This document shows positions 26,041 to 37,512 of a DNA stretch of 64,000 nt, one piece after another. This DNA comes from Eutypa lata (lineage: Eukaryota > Ascomycota > Sordariomycetes > Xylariales > Diatrypaceae). Each line of letters starts with the position of its first letter. The stretch's first letter is position 1. Location of the stretch: assembly GCA_022661535.1 (NCBI GenBank), contig JAKULF010000007.1, positions 2,294,001-2,358,000 of the forward strand, written 5' to 3'. Under the pieces are notes generated by a model. It searched no databases, was not told the DNA's origin, and saw only the letters and a program-made list of their open reading frames with translations. Both the position numbers and the translations under genes were made by a program.

Positions 26041-28795
26041 TTAAGCATACCTCCTCTCCAAATCCACGAAGCCGAGCCCAGCAGAAGGCGAAGCATACAC
26101 TCCACCCCCTATACCCAGACCCCCCTCCACCGGCGCCATCGCGGGATCCACAATATGGACATTGCCCGAGAAAGCGCAGCGTCCCACCACCATCCCCACG
26201 TCTCCATCCGAGCCGTTCAGGCCATCGTTATACGGAATAAACGGGGACGGCGTGGCGGGACTGAGCGGACTCATCGGCGTACTAGCACGCCGCTGCGGCG
26301 GCGGCGGTGGTTGAACCCGCGCGGCGACGACGCCCCACGCCACGCAACCCCGTGCGGATCCGTACTCGCCCCGGGGCGCATGGCACGCGGCGCTCAAAAC
26401 GGCGCTGCACGACCCGCCGCGCAGCGCCTGCGCCAACGGGTTCCCGCGGATCTCACGGCCGCGCTTCTCGTCGTACGCGTTCACGAGGGGGGCGGGCGGG
26501 GCGGAGCGCAGGCCGAGCGTTAGAATGAAAAGGAGGAGGACGAAGAGGATCGAGAGGAGGGAGAGGAGGGCTGTGGTGTTGAGGGAGAGGGCGACTGTTG
26601 GTTGTTGCTGGGAAGGCGTGGGGGATGAAGGCGAGGAGGAGTTGTTGTTGTTGTCATCGGGGGTGTTGTTAGAAGTGTCGGTGTTGTTCATATACACAAC
26701 AGGCGCGACCGCCTGACTGGCCAGGAACCCGAGCGCGGCGAACGCCACGAGCAGCACCCACGACACGGGGCGCGGCAGCGTCAGGTACAGGCTCGTGACC
26801 TGCTGGCCCGCCGGCGCCGACGACACCCGTAGTGGTCGTGGTTGCAGGCGCGGCATCGGCGCGAACTCGTCCCTGCTGCTCTGCGGTATGACCCCCGCCG
26901 CGAACAGCGCGTACTCCTGCCCCAGGAAGTACGTCGTCAGCAGCGCGTTGACCGCCAGGTACAGCACCGCGAGCACCAGCTGCGGCAGCGCCGCGATCAG
27001 CGCCGTGCGCACGGCCGCGTCGTCGATCCGCGAGCGCGTTATCGTCGCGGGGAAGGTCGGCTGCGCTGGCGAGGGCAGGTTCGTGTAGGGCGTTCCGAAG
27101 ACGGGGAAGAGCGTCGAGTCGTTGGAGGTGTCGGGACGGCGAGTGGTGAGCAGCAGCAGGGCTAACCCGGCAGCAGCGGGACCGCACGCGGCAACCCACG
27201 CCAGTGCTGTTAGCATCCAGCGCGCGAGCGAAGGCGTGTGCAGCCAGAGGAGGTGCGTCGAAGGCACGAAGGCCATGGGCTGCTCGCGCGTGAGCCCCCA
27301 CCGCCCCCGCTTGACGTCGTCTTTGGTGAGGAGGCAGGCGCCCGTCGTCGTGCGGTCGGGCTCGCGCAGGAACGAGCGCAGGGCGTCGCCGAGCGTCACG
27401 AGGGGCTGGAAGGTCGCGCGGGCTAGGATCGTCGCCGTGCCGAGGAGGAGGGCTAGGTTCAGCAGCATCACGATGCCGAACATGGGACCGTTGATGTTCA
27501 CGCTGCATGTGTTGTTGTTGTTGTTATCGTTCGTCGATTCGCTCTCGTTTTCGCTTCCTCCTTGGGTTACGTAGATTACTGCATTATATCTGTGTTTTCG
27601 GTTGTCAGTTAAGTCGGCCGATGTAGGTAAATGTAAATCTGGGTCTTTTGGCTTTCTCTTCTGTTTTTTTTTTTTTTTTTTGGTATTTATTTTCTTCTTC
27701 TGCTTCCCCTAGTGGCTGGTACGTAAAAACCTACATTACTTGTATGGCGATAGCGGTGAATAAGACGATTGTGCCTAGGATGGATCGGAAGCCCGAGATA
27801 TGTGCGAAGTTCCGTACTGACGTTACACCGATGTCTAGCCAGCGTTTGCTCTCGTGAGCCTTGTCGACCTCCCGCCTCGTCGGGCTCGAGAGGACCTGGA
27901 AAACGTAATTGGCTCCGGCCAGGAGGACGGTGCCGAAAACGTTAATCACGACGTGGAGGCCGATGTTAATCCTCTGGGCCTTCCGACATTCACCAGACCA
28001 GACGGCCGATTCGCCGGCGAGCAGTTTCGTTTGCGTTAGGACTAGGATTAGGAAAATAATCTCAACGACTAAAATTATCAGGGATATAAGCGTATTGAAG
28101 ACGACGCCGCCGCGCCACCCGGAAAAGTGCCTCCGGAAGCCGCTATGGCGGCTGTTGCTGCCGCTGAGGCCGTTCAGGCCCCGCGTCAGATCCGTGCTCG
28201 ACGAGTAGTAGTTGCCGAACTCGACGGGGAACGAAGCGTGGCTGCCCTGCGCGGGCGTGAGGGCGGCATGGCGCTCGCCCCGGTGCTCGCGCTGCTCGCG
28301 CTTCTGCGCGAGAGTCTCGGGCGTCTCTCCCCGCATGTAATTTACGATGTAATCGGGGACGATGCTCCTGGACAGGCTCGTCGCATCGTCGGGCGTCATC
28401 CGGAGGAAAGACCGGTGCTGCCAGTTGGCCCACCGAAAATTGGAAAATGTAGAGAAAGTGGTCGAGGCCGCCTCGGATCCGGAGCGGCTGTGCCCCGACC
28501 GACTGTTCCCTGAACGACTATGGTGGAAAGGCCAGGCCATCGAGCGCCTCGTCCCCCTCGTCGGAGGGGGGCGTGATGAGGACGAGTACTCGGTACTCTC
28601 CTGAATCCTGTTTGTCTTGTTAGGCCCGAGATTTATGGCGTACACACAAAAAAGAAAGCCGCACTGCAAACTAGGGGAGGAGATTTTTTTCAATTACATT
28701 TCCAAGGGCTCGACATTCCGCATAATCCCATTGTCGTCCATTATATACCGGCCAGCAGCCTGTCCATTATTGCTATTTCTCGACGAAGACTCCAT
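26041..28795 (-). CDS. DUF6536 polytopic membrane protein
   Basis: Three exons rebuilt by splicing: 28795-28698, 28607-27735 and 27589-26041; phases agree and total 839 residues. The first exon begins MESSSRNSNNGQAAG at ATG 28795, donor GTAATT, and its last codon is completed across a 90-base intron with CCTAAC branch and AACAG acceptor. The second intron (27734-27590) uses GTAGGT and CACAG and contains an 18-T run. The DUF6536 domain lies at about residues 190-325: FSGWRGG, a first helix, then ECRKAQRINIGLHVVINVFG, AGANYVFQVLSSPTRREVD and KRWLDIGVTSVRNF. About eight membrane helices follow the pattern three in exon 2 and five in exon 3. The N-terminus is Ser/Arg-rich and the loop before the last helix Asn/Ser-rich, both likely cytosolic or disordered. 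Function of the family is unknown to me; a plasma-membrane or endomembrane role is only inference. Exon 3 is notably G+C-rich. Confidence 0.88.
27664..27681. repeat. T18 homopolymer inside a DUF6536 intron
   Basis: An uninterrupted run of 18 T on the plus strand (A on the coding strand) in the middle of the second intron. It has no coding effect and its length is likely to vary or be miscalled. Confidence 0.9.
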
Positions 28796-31574
28796 CGTGG
28801 GAGGAGCTCACTCGATTGGACACCAGAAACGAAAGACATATACAACATGTATATATATATTTATATATAAAACTTTAAAAAACCAAGCGGATAAACGAAT
28901 CGTAACGAAGAGAAGGCTAAATTGTTAGAAACAATGAGGGGAAACGAAGGGACACACACAGCGTAAACTGCGTTACTACTACGTGGAAAACGAATGAAAG
29001 GCAGGCAAAAACAAGCCGAGAACAAGAAGATCAACCTATGGGAACGGCAGGCGTAGGTATGGTAGGGCGCTGGTGAGTGGTCTTCTAAGTACGTCGGGCA
29101 ATATCTGACCAACCGCGATCCTTCTCTCCCGCCAACCCGCCCGCCGATGGCTTTCCCGTACCCTGTTCATAATTCGACACAGCTAACGCTCACCCACGAC
29201 AAGTTGAGATGGGCTTTGCGATGCTGCTGGCTGTACCGTACCGTCTACTCTCTCCGGGATGCCCTGCTTAGAACTTGGACACCAAGGGCTGACAGGGGTC
29301 GTGAGGCATTAAGGCCCCTAAATTTACCATGTGGGAGCCAATCAAAGCCAACGCCTCCCACGACCACCCACTAGCATCTGTCTTGAATTTAATTGAAACG
29401 GAGGCTTTGTCAAGGTTGCTTGTTCCCACCTTGCTTCCCACCGTAAAATACAACGCTACACACAAATAACTACATAACTACATAAGTAGTTAACCGTATC
29501 TGCCTCTACCTACGTAGTTTGCGATAGGGCATGATGCGGATACGTACGTGGCGCAATTGTGCATATGCACGCGTTGCTTGCTTGCGTTGTTCACCCTAAC
29601 TAGAGCCCGTTACCGGGCTATATACGGTGAGCAAGTCAATACCTATGGTGAGGCCCTACCTCTAACTTATCAAGTTGGCCACGTTGGGCACAGACCTGAT
29701 CTTCATCAGTCACCCGGGAGGGAGAGAAAGGTCACGGAAGCGAATGGGCTGATGAGATGTGATGGAATGCCACTTAGTTATGCACTGGCTTGGCAGGCCG
29801 ATGAAAAGCCCTCCCGAATGATTTCTCTTTTACTTTTATTAATATCGAAAGGGCAGGATGGTTAGGTACATAGTTAGATTTCTTCATCCTAGAACGACAT
29901 CTCCCGCTGGCTAGAAGGCCATCGCACCACCAAATGTCTCCATACAGATCCACTTATGCCGGGTACAGCCTGGCCTTAGCGGCGATGAGCAAGCCTGGAA
30001 GCACGACCAGTGTTTCATCACGTTCAGGGAGTAGTTAAAGCCCCCACAATATCCGAGCTGGCACAAAAAGCTGGCTGGTCGTGATCTGTGATCTATGATT
30101 TAAAACCTCGGATAACCCCCCTATCTCGACATCTTGACGGCTCAGACTGGAAGCACCACTACGAAATAGTTACATGAAATAACATTGTTCTGTTGCTCTT
30201 AACATATGTACATACTTAAATAAGTTCGTCGTGATATTGGACTATCTATATCGATACTTATCGTTCGATCACAAAGTGACAGGCTATTCCCGTCGGGTCC
30301 TTGCAGTTCTGTGCTGGGTTCTAACTTATGCTTTAAGTCGTTAATTAACAATCTCAGTAACACGAAGATCAAGACGTTCTCCAGGCCACACCCCGCAGTC
30401 AATCTATCTATTCTCCGCGCATGGTATTTAGATCTTGATGCGGGGGTAGAGATCAAGGACTTAAGTAGAAAGAGTTCGTTTACCCCGATGCTGAAGCTGG
30501 TGATCACGAAAGCCGTACATATACATGCCTAGACAAGGAAGTAATGTGTGTATAGATGGTGCGTTGGCATCTATACTCGGCCTAAAGCGTCTAGTCCTCA
30601 AGTAGTGAAAGAGCGTGTTAAATAAACGTATTTACGTTTCTTAAAAGCATAGAACCCCATGACGATACGAGGCCAGATTTAGTGGCATAATTCGAATTGC
30701 TATTTAAAGATTAGCTTCAATCTACCCTCAATGCCTGCTACCTAGCGAAAATGGATGAAAACGAGATCGTGAATGTTAGTGTTGTTTCGGATTGTTTCTC
30801 CTCGAGCCGACAGGCCTCATGCAAGTGCACTGAAATGTTTTGAGCTTACGTCAGACATGTACGAAGTAAAACAGAGCAGCGATTATCAAGATAAGATCAG
30901 TCAGTCATCATCAGTCCCTTACATGGACCGTTGAGAATTCCAAGGTGGGCATGACGTTGATAAATAAGCGGCTTGGCTTTGAAGAGCCAACATGTCCCCT
31001 ACAACTGAACATCCGCACTCGTCATATATGTTAACAGTCCGTAGATTATATCAGCTTCGTTTCTCTACATTGTAAATAACTCCTATGAGGCCCAACCTTG
31101 ATCTCCAGTCAACTCTTGACATAACATGCGTTTTGTACTTCCCTGGAGATCCGCTAGAAGAGCGAAATAGAAGTATCCGTCTAGTAATGTGGTTTTAGGA
31201 CGTCGAATTAAGCACTATCAATTAATATATGACTAATCACGTAGCTGATAGATGGGGAAAGGAGGAGGATCCTTCACTTGCATACATGTATGCAGTCGGT
31301 TTATCAGATCCATTGGTTTTACGAAGTACGGTGGACTAAAATCCCACTCAGACGGACTCGGCAATCCACATATTCATCGGCCGACCGAAGAACGGAACCG
31401 AGAGAATGGAATGGTCCGTTCCATTATTAAACCCGACAGTTAGGAGTGATCAATAAAAGGCCACCTAGGCTGGTAACCCAACGTTTGGAAAACATTCCTC
31501 TGGATATACCAAAACTTCTTAATTATAACCTGGTGAACACTATCCCTTCGACACACAATAACAGCACAAGCAGC
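28796..31574. other. Gene-free spacer upstream of the DUF6536 gene
   Basis: Divergent 5' flanks over 2.8 kb. Short frames (29147-29374, 29548-29865, 30199-30507) show no recognisable protein. A TATATATATTTATATATA tract lies near 28852-28869. Confidence 0.5.
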
Positions 31575-32036
31575 ATGGCTTCCGGCCCGAACACCGACCT
31601 CGCAGCTTTGAATTCGGCCGTCTTAGGCGCCAAGATGCCCGAGATCACACTACCTGACGGAAGCAAGGTGCAAACCGGGACTGTTGGGTAAGGCGACCTG
31701 CATATTAATCCAACTAAACTACACACGCACAAACTTTATATCGTTCTACAACCCCCTATCTTCTCCGCCTAGAGCATCGGTAAGCTAATCGACTTGGGCG
31801 CCTATCTGAACAGGGCCCTCCTGATCAACATCCGTGCCTACAACGAGGCGTATGCAGCAGGAGACAAGGGGAAGACGGCGAAGCTAGAGGAGGCCATGGC
31901 CGCGACACTGCCGTTGCTGGATCGGGTAGGCATGTTCGACCTCTTCACTCCGGGCGAGTGGATTCAGGGTGCCAACGAGGGTCGGAAGACAGTAGGAAAG
32001 CTGTTTAAGGAGTTCAAGGCCCAGCAGAGCTCTTAA
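31575..32036 (+). CDS. Small conserved fungal protein of about 111 residues (possibly DUF7709 type)
   Basis: Two exons, 31575-31687 and 31814-32036, spliced by GTAAGG and an ACAG acceptor with a GCTAATC branch about 20 bases upstream. The product starts MASGPNTDLAALNSAVLGAK, runs through EITLPDGSKVQTGTVG and, after the splice, ALLINIRAYNEAYAAGD, then a helical LEEAMAATLPLLDRVGMFDL and TPGEWIQGANEGRKTVGK. The LPDG.K..TGTV...L.NI..YN pattern matches a small soluble family found in fungi and bacteria that I remember as DUF7709; the number is uncertain. No signal peptide or membrane segment. Ending the intron earlier, after CTAGAG, also keeps the frame open but inserts 12 residues (IGKLIDLGAYLN) that interrupt the conserved pattern, so I prefer the later acceptor. 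Function unknown. Confidence 0.75.
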
Positions 32037-33245
32037 AGGGGTTGCTTACCTGGCGATGAAGGGTGAGAATGAGTTTTTAACCCGCATCAGTTGTCTGACA
32101 TATGCGTAGCTTCGTAGCGTTGACAGACTGGGTTCACTGATAGGTTGTAGGAAGGTGATCTGAAGCTGAGGAAAAAGCCTTGTAGTACTGGAATCTAGCA
32201 TTGCTCCTGATAGCACTACTATTACATCAGAAATGCCCCTTTAGTAGCCAGTCCCAAGCTGAACATTGCTCACGGATACGCCGAGCCAGATCAATCTGCG
32301 TGAGACGGAAACTAGCCCCCACTCCAAATGTTAACACTGCCGTAGGAGAGTTGTTGACACCAAATCGTAAAATATGTAACCCGTACATTCACGGCTCTGG
32401 AGCCGAGCTGCTGCTTCATGAGCCTCCCTGCTGCTGGATGTGATTTCCCAAGCCCGTCTAGGTGTGACGACGTTAACTCTCGCTGGCGGACGTCGGCCTT
32501 CTACACCACCCCTTCCCATTATTTACATACATTAGGAGTTTAAGTAGAGGGCTGCTCTCCGAAAGAAAATTAAGAAGTCAATTCGGTTGTCAGCTAGCGA
32601 CAGTCCACATGACCCCTTAGGTGTCGCTTGGTAGTGATCGATTCTCACCTTGATAGATTCAAGATTCGCGATGCTGTACTACTAGGTAGCATATTTCATC
32701 CCATAGTCCAGTAGGTCTTAACGAGAGAAAATATACTTATGTAAAGACTTAGCTGGACTATAACCACATGTCTGAGTTATATTCGGAACTTGGTAAAATA
32801 CATCTTATTCCCCTTTGCGACATTCTTTACCTGTTTCAACCAGAGTCCAGATTGATCATAAAGGGCAGAGGCTGGCTGGTGGAGTGGTCTCAGCTGTTAC
32901 CAGTTGGCAAACTACCTAACCACAGCACTAAGATAAAAGTTTATCTTATCGAGAGTGGGTACTTTGTCTAGGTACCTGGGAGCTAGCAGCTGCATGGGCA
33001 AGGGAAAGGAAAAAAAAAATTCGAGAAATTCTTGAGCTCGTCCAATTGACCTGATAAGGAAAACCAACCTCTGATAGCGACCGATTTTCCATCTTCGAGC
33101 GACGGAACCAGACCGCCTCTTATTAATCTTAAACCCGAACCGAATCTTGACTTGTGTGTCTGTTTCGATTACACGAAAATACTATTAGAGTTCTGTCGTT
33201 TCATTACCACGTTCACCGGCAGAAAGAATAATACATACATACGCA
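32037..33245. other. Intergenic region upstream of NHP2
   Basis: No supported gene. Short frames have no recognisable content. The 60 bases before the NHP2 start carry ATACATACATAC, a motif repeated before several starts in this window. Confidence 0.5.
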
Positions 33246-34179
33246 ATGGGGGCGACCAAACCAGAGAAGGCCGAGAAGAAGGAGAAGAAGGACAAGAAGC
33301 GAAGCGAGGCTGACGGCGTGACCAAGTCGTCGTCGTCTAAGAAAGACAAGAAGGAGAAGAAGGAAAAGAAGGATAAGCTCAAGAGTGCCGTCACCACCGC
33401 GCTCGAGGAGACGAATGGCGATGTTGCCGTGGCTGTTGTGAAGGCTGATGAGGAGGAGGGCCGCAAGACCAAGACCAAGACCACGGTGTTACAGCCTGTT
33501 GTTGGCGCGCTCGTGCCTTTCGCGAAACCGCTGGCCGATGAGAAGGGTACCAAGAAGATCATGAAGTCCGTTAGAAAAGGTACGTGTCTGTGTTGTCTAT
33601 GATTTTGGGTTTCCTTTTTACTTGTCGTTCTCTGCGCACCTATACACTGTCTCCACTCCTTCAACCCAGCCTCCTTCCCTCCTTTCCACCCACGCTAGAA
33701 AAGCACCCAAAACCTTTAAAATTCCATAACAAGAAAGAGGAAGAGGAAGAGAAAACAAAAATACTAACCCCCTCACAGCAGCAAAGCACAAGACGCTCAA
33801 GCGCGGCGTCAAAGAGGTCGTCAAGTCCCTGCGCAAGTCTCCAGCGTCAGGCCCAGGCAACCTATCATTCCCAGGGGTCGTCATCCTGGCTGGCGACATC
33901 AGCCCCCCGGACGTCATCAGCCACATCCCGGTGCTGTGCGAGGACGTCAACGTGCCGTACATCTTCGTGACGTCGCGGGCCGAGCTCGGCGCCGCGGGAT
34001 CTACGAAGCGGCCCACGAGCGTTGTCATGGTCACGGAGAAGCCGCGCGTCGGCGGCGGCAAGAAGTCCGAGAAGATCGAGGAGGAGGAGGAGGAGGATGG
34101 CGAGGACTTCGCTGAGGTCTACAAGGACCTCGTTAAGCTGGTTGAGAAGGAGAGCCGGAATCAGCTCAAGTTCACGTGA
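33246..34179 (+). CDS. NHP2: H/ACA snoRNP subunit Nhp2
   Basis: Core protein of H/ACA small nucleolar RNPs that guide pseudouridylation of rRNA; L7Ae/L30e fold. Exons 33246-33579 and 33779-34179 give 244 residues. An N-terminal 70-residue Lys/Glu-rich tail (KEKKDKLKS and similar) precedes the domain: VGALVPFAKPLA, then across the intron VRKAAKHKTLKRGVKEVVKS, RKS, FPGVVILAGDISPPDVISHI, PVLCEDVNVPYIFVTSRAEL and LGAAGSTKRPTSVVMV. A C-terminal acidic stretch (EEEEEEDGEDFAEVYKDL) is longer than in yeast Nhp2, which has 156 residues; the extra length is the two charged tails. The acceptor is a tandem CACAGCAG, so one alanine can be included or skipped. The donor is GTACGT and the branch ACTAAC lies about 12 bases before the acceptor. 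Confidence 0.95.
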
Positions 34180-35129
34180 GGAGCGGCAGGCAGGAGGGGA
34201 AAATGAAAAGAATGCCTCTTGGGAAAAACCAACTCCTTGCCCTTTCCAACTACCCTGCTACCTAACTTGCCGCCTACCACCTTTTCCTGTTTGAAGGGGT
34301 GTAAGGAATCAGGGACGGACGGATTAATATAGCAAGGCCGGCATGTAAAGCGAGAGAAAAAGCGATGTCTTCGAAGAACAACTATGTGGCTACCGGGCAC
34401 TTGATGCAGATGCCATAAGCGTTGTTTTGTTGTGTGGTGGGCATACATACTCAACTAGTTGAGGCTTGGTGGTGATGATGTATCATACATTTAGTTACTT
34501 CGGTCTATCAGGCTAACCATCCGGCATATGGTCTCCGGCGTTTTGGGGGAGTTGTTGTTACTTCGTGTCATTTCTACGGGTACTAAAATCAAAAATATAT
34601 ATTGTTCACTCGGAATTGGTGTTTTTGACATTGCTTGCGTTGATGGAAGCTCTTTGAGAGTTTAGGACATGTGATACTGAAACACAGTAGCAGTGCTTTC
34701 GTACGAAACCACTGAGCACGTCAACGTCGGAATTAGAACTGCTCATGATTCGCCTTCCTATAGGCAAGAGCAAGATTGGTGTACAGAAAGATGCTGTGTG
34801 GTGGGACTCAGCAAACACAGGCCATGATGGAATTCGTTCACCATACACTACCCAACATGAACAACAATCACTTCATCAGTTATAGCAGCGAACACGTAAT
34901 ATTTAACGATGCTTTATTAGCTATAAAATACAGGTCGGTTTCATTCATTTCCCATTCCACGGCGCCATCCGTCCAGCCAGCCAGCCCCCCTATGAAGAAA
35001 AGGCGGAGGAAAAACGAAGAATCATAGATTTACAAGACGAGAAAACCCCATCATTCTTCCCCTATTCATTCATGCCGTGGATTTCGTTTCCATCCCATCG
35101 TCTCATCCTCTCTTGTATGTTGGTGGCAT
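34180..35129. other. 3'-3' intergenic region between NHP2 and the DUF1761 gene
   Basis: Convergent 3' flanks; frames here show no recognisable protein. Confidence 0.5.
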
Positions 35130-35929
35130 CTAAGAGAAGGGGTTGGTCCGGGTACCCCACCAGGTCAGGAACAGCGACAGGCCAACCGTCTCGAAGACCT
35201 TGGCCGTAGCGCCGACGGCAACGGTGTCGATGGCGCGCTTCTCGGTGAAAATCTGGTTGAGGTACTGGTATAGTATAGTTAGCAACGTCATCCAACAGCT
35301 TCTTTCTTATGCATCTCCCTTTCGAATTTTTATTCTTTTTGAAAGGGTGCAGAGGGGACGGTTAGAAGACTTACGGTAGGAGCAGACGTGGCAAGGAAGA
35401 GCAAGCTGCCCAGGTAAGCGGCGCCCTTGTAGCTCAGGGTGCCCGTGGCGTTGATGAGGGCGCCGACGCCGTACGACTGCAGCGCCGAGCCGACCAGGGA
35501 CGTTCCGATGGCGACGGCGGCCCCGGTGGCCTCCTTCGAGCGCAGGAACTCCTCCTTAGTGTTAGCGACCTTAGCGCGCTGGTAGGTCTGGCCGAGGAGG
35601 GGGCCTAGGACTGTAGAAGTTGGAAAGAGAGCGTTAGAAAAAAATTCAGATCAGAGCTAAAAAGGTAACTAGAGAATATGGTGGGAAGCAAACGTACCTG
35701 CTGTCTCAATAGACTGGTTGAAGACGACGCCGAGGGCGATGGCCGAGGGCTTGACGGGAGGGAGGTCTGGTGGTAGAATATGTTAGCGAGTCTGTTCCGC
35801 ATATTTGCTAGTAGTGACCAATTGTGGTTTCTAGACAGTATGATGTAGATATCGAACTTCTAACGGGGCCACCAATTGGACAAACCACTCGAGGGGAGCA
35901 ATAGAAGTCTTACAGTGAAGAGTGGCCAT
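35130..35929 (-). CDS. DUF1761 small membrane protein
   Basis: Four exons, 35929-35914, 35766-35698, 35610-35375 and 35264-35130, join in phase to 151 residues. The first exon is only 16 bases (MATLH plus one base). The product reads LPPVKPSAIALGVVFNQSIE, ending in TAVLGPLLGQTYQ; then a cytosolic TKEEFLRSKEATGAAV, a second hydrophobic segment GTSLVGSALQSYGVGALINA, a third YKGAAYLGSLLFLATSAPT, and a fourth VFETVGLSLFLTWWGTRTNP before the end. Four hydrophobic segments and the overall pattern fit the DUF1761 family of small integral membrane proteins; the cellular role is unknown. Donors are GTAAGA, GTACGT and GTAAGT; acceptors ACCAG, TACAG and CCAG. The stop is TAG at 35132-35130; a longer open frame further downstream is in another phase and is not part of this gene. 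Confidence 0.85.
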
Positions 35930-37512
35930 TGTGAAAAGTTTGGTGGTCTACTTAGATCGAGTTCAAAGGAGATGTATGGGTTGTATGAAGTAGAGGTCGA
36001 GGTCAAGGTTGAATTATCTTTACTACAAAGTTGTTTGCACGTATGTAATATGGTTGTAAGAGGGAGATAATATTGGGAGAAGGAACGTTTATATTGTAGT
36101 TGCACTATGTATGTAGGGACTGGAAGAGCTTTACTGATGACGAAATGTCTGATGAGTATGAACAATAATCCGGGCTCGCTTGTTCTACCTAGGTACCTAA
36201 TGTTCTCACCCGACTCTAGCTACATAGGTACTCCGTACATGTATGTATGACAACAGGGACCAAGAGCTCTAGCCTGGGAAACACAAGGAACTGCTTCGCT
36301 CATTATTCGAGTGGTGATGCCAAAGGGCTTCTTCGGTTCCTTAAAGTTGTCGTTGAAGTGACGTAATAGACTTTACAACATCATTGAGTGAAAGCTTAAC
36401 TGAGAGCTTTCGCGGGGCAGCTAAGATCCACTCAGCTGCTGCCGGGTCTCTTCTTTTTTTTGTACGTACATAACTACGTACAATCAGACACCGAGAACCA
36501 CCAGTCGACTTCCAAACAAACATTGAATGTACTGCATGTGTACATACACAGCTACATATGTACACTAGGTACATAAGGTCTAGATGTGGCTGGGGAAACG
36601 GGCTCGTGAATTCTAATAACTTCACCACGTGCATGCTCCAGGAGGTCCCCAACTTCAAGGCTTCGCGGCTAGGACCGGCAGATCAGTGGGGGAAGGAAGA
36701 TCACAGGAGGAGCATACTCTCCTCGCCCGGTCCTGCTATGTACATAATATGTGCTTAAGGGGCTAGTAATAAATATGTTGGGCCATTTGCCGCCAATGTA
36801 ATAGAAGACACTTTAGAGAAGTGTTAATTTAATATTATAAAGACAAGTAGCAAGCTTAGCACTGAAGGTTTGCTATCGAGGTTTATTGTTATACGAATAG
36901 TAGATACACATGTATACAGGGCTCATTCGTGAAAATATGGTCGTATAAAATAGCCTCTAATACCTTGGCGTAGCATCCAGTTAATGGAACTTTTATTAGT
37001 AACGGATTTCCTTCCGAGGAATTGAGATTTGTATTAGTGGTTCCTTTTTTGGTGGAGAAAATCGATCTGGAAAGAAATCGAGGGGTATCGGGGAACTTGA
37101 GATCATTGATTATCCTCACTTGGGAACTATGACGACCGGTCGGATGATGAAAGGGAAAAACAGGGCAGGAAATACGCATGTAGTTTAACAAAGAACAACA
37201 TGCAGACGTTCTGGTTGCTGTCAAAAGACGGTTATAGACTGTCAATATACGCTTATACTTAGCTTTTAGCCTCTAGGAAAATCAACATTTCAACAAGAAA
37301 CAATAAAACAGTACGTCGGTATATTCATTTGCGCCAAAAATGCTGATGTCACTCAAACTTCTTGCATGAACGGGCTTAACATGCACATCTAAGAGTTTGA
37401 GAAAGAAAAAAAAGGCTTCTAGCTTTCGAGTAGCTTTCTTCCTTTAACCAGACAAAAAGCAAAAATACTAAAAATTAAAACATCGTAATATTCTGTCCCA
37501 CTCGTCCCTAGG
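35930..37512. other. Intergenic region, no supported gene
   Basis: 5' flank of the DUF1761 gene and 3' flank of NEM1. Contains CTACCTAGGTACCTAA at 36185-36200. Frames at 36341-36658 and 36889-37245 have no recognisable content. Confidence 0.5.

Noticed and set aside
26669..27508. 279-codon minus-strand frame within the DUF6536 exon
   Set aside because: Another phase of the same strand with His/Arg/Ala-biased composition; the true frame has membrane helices and splices to the DUF6536 domain.
35062..35295. Minus-strand frame ending in NIQERMRRWDGNE as the C-terminus of the DUF1761 protein
   Set aside because: It is in a different phase; the real frame ends at TAG 35132-35130 after WWGTRTNPFS.
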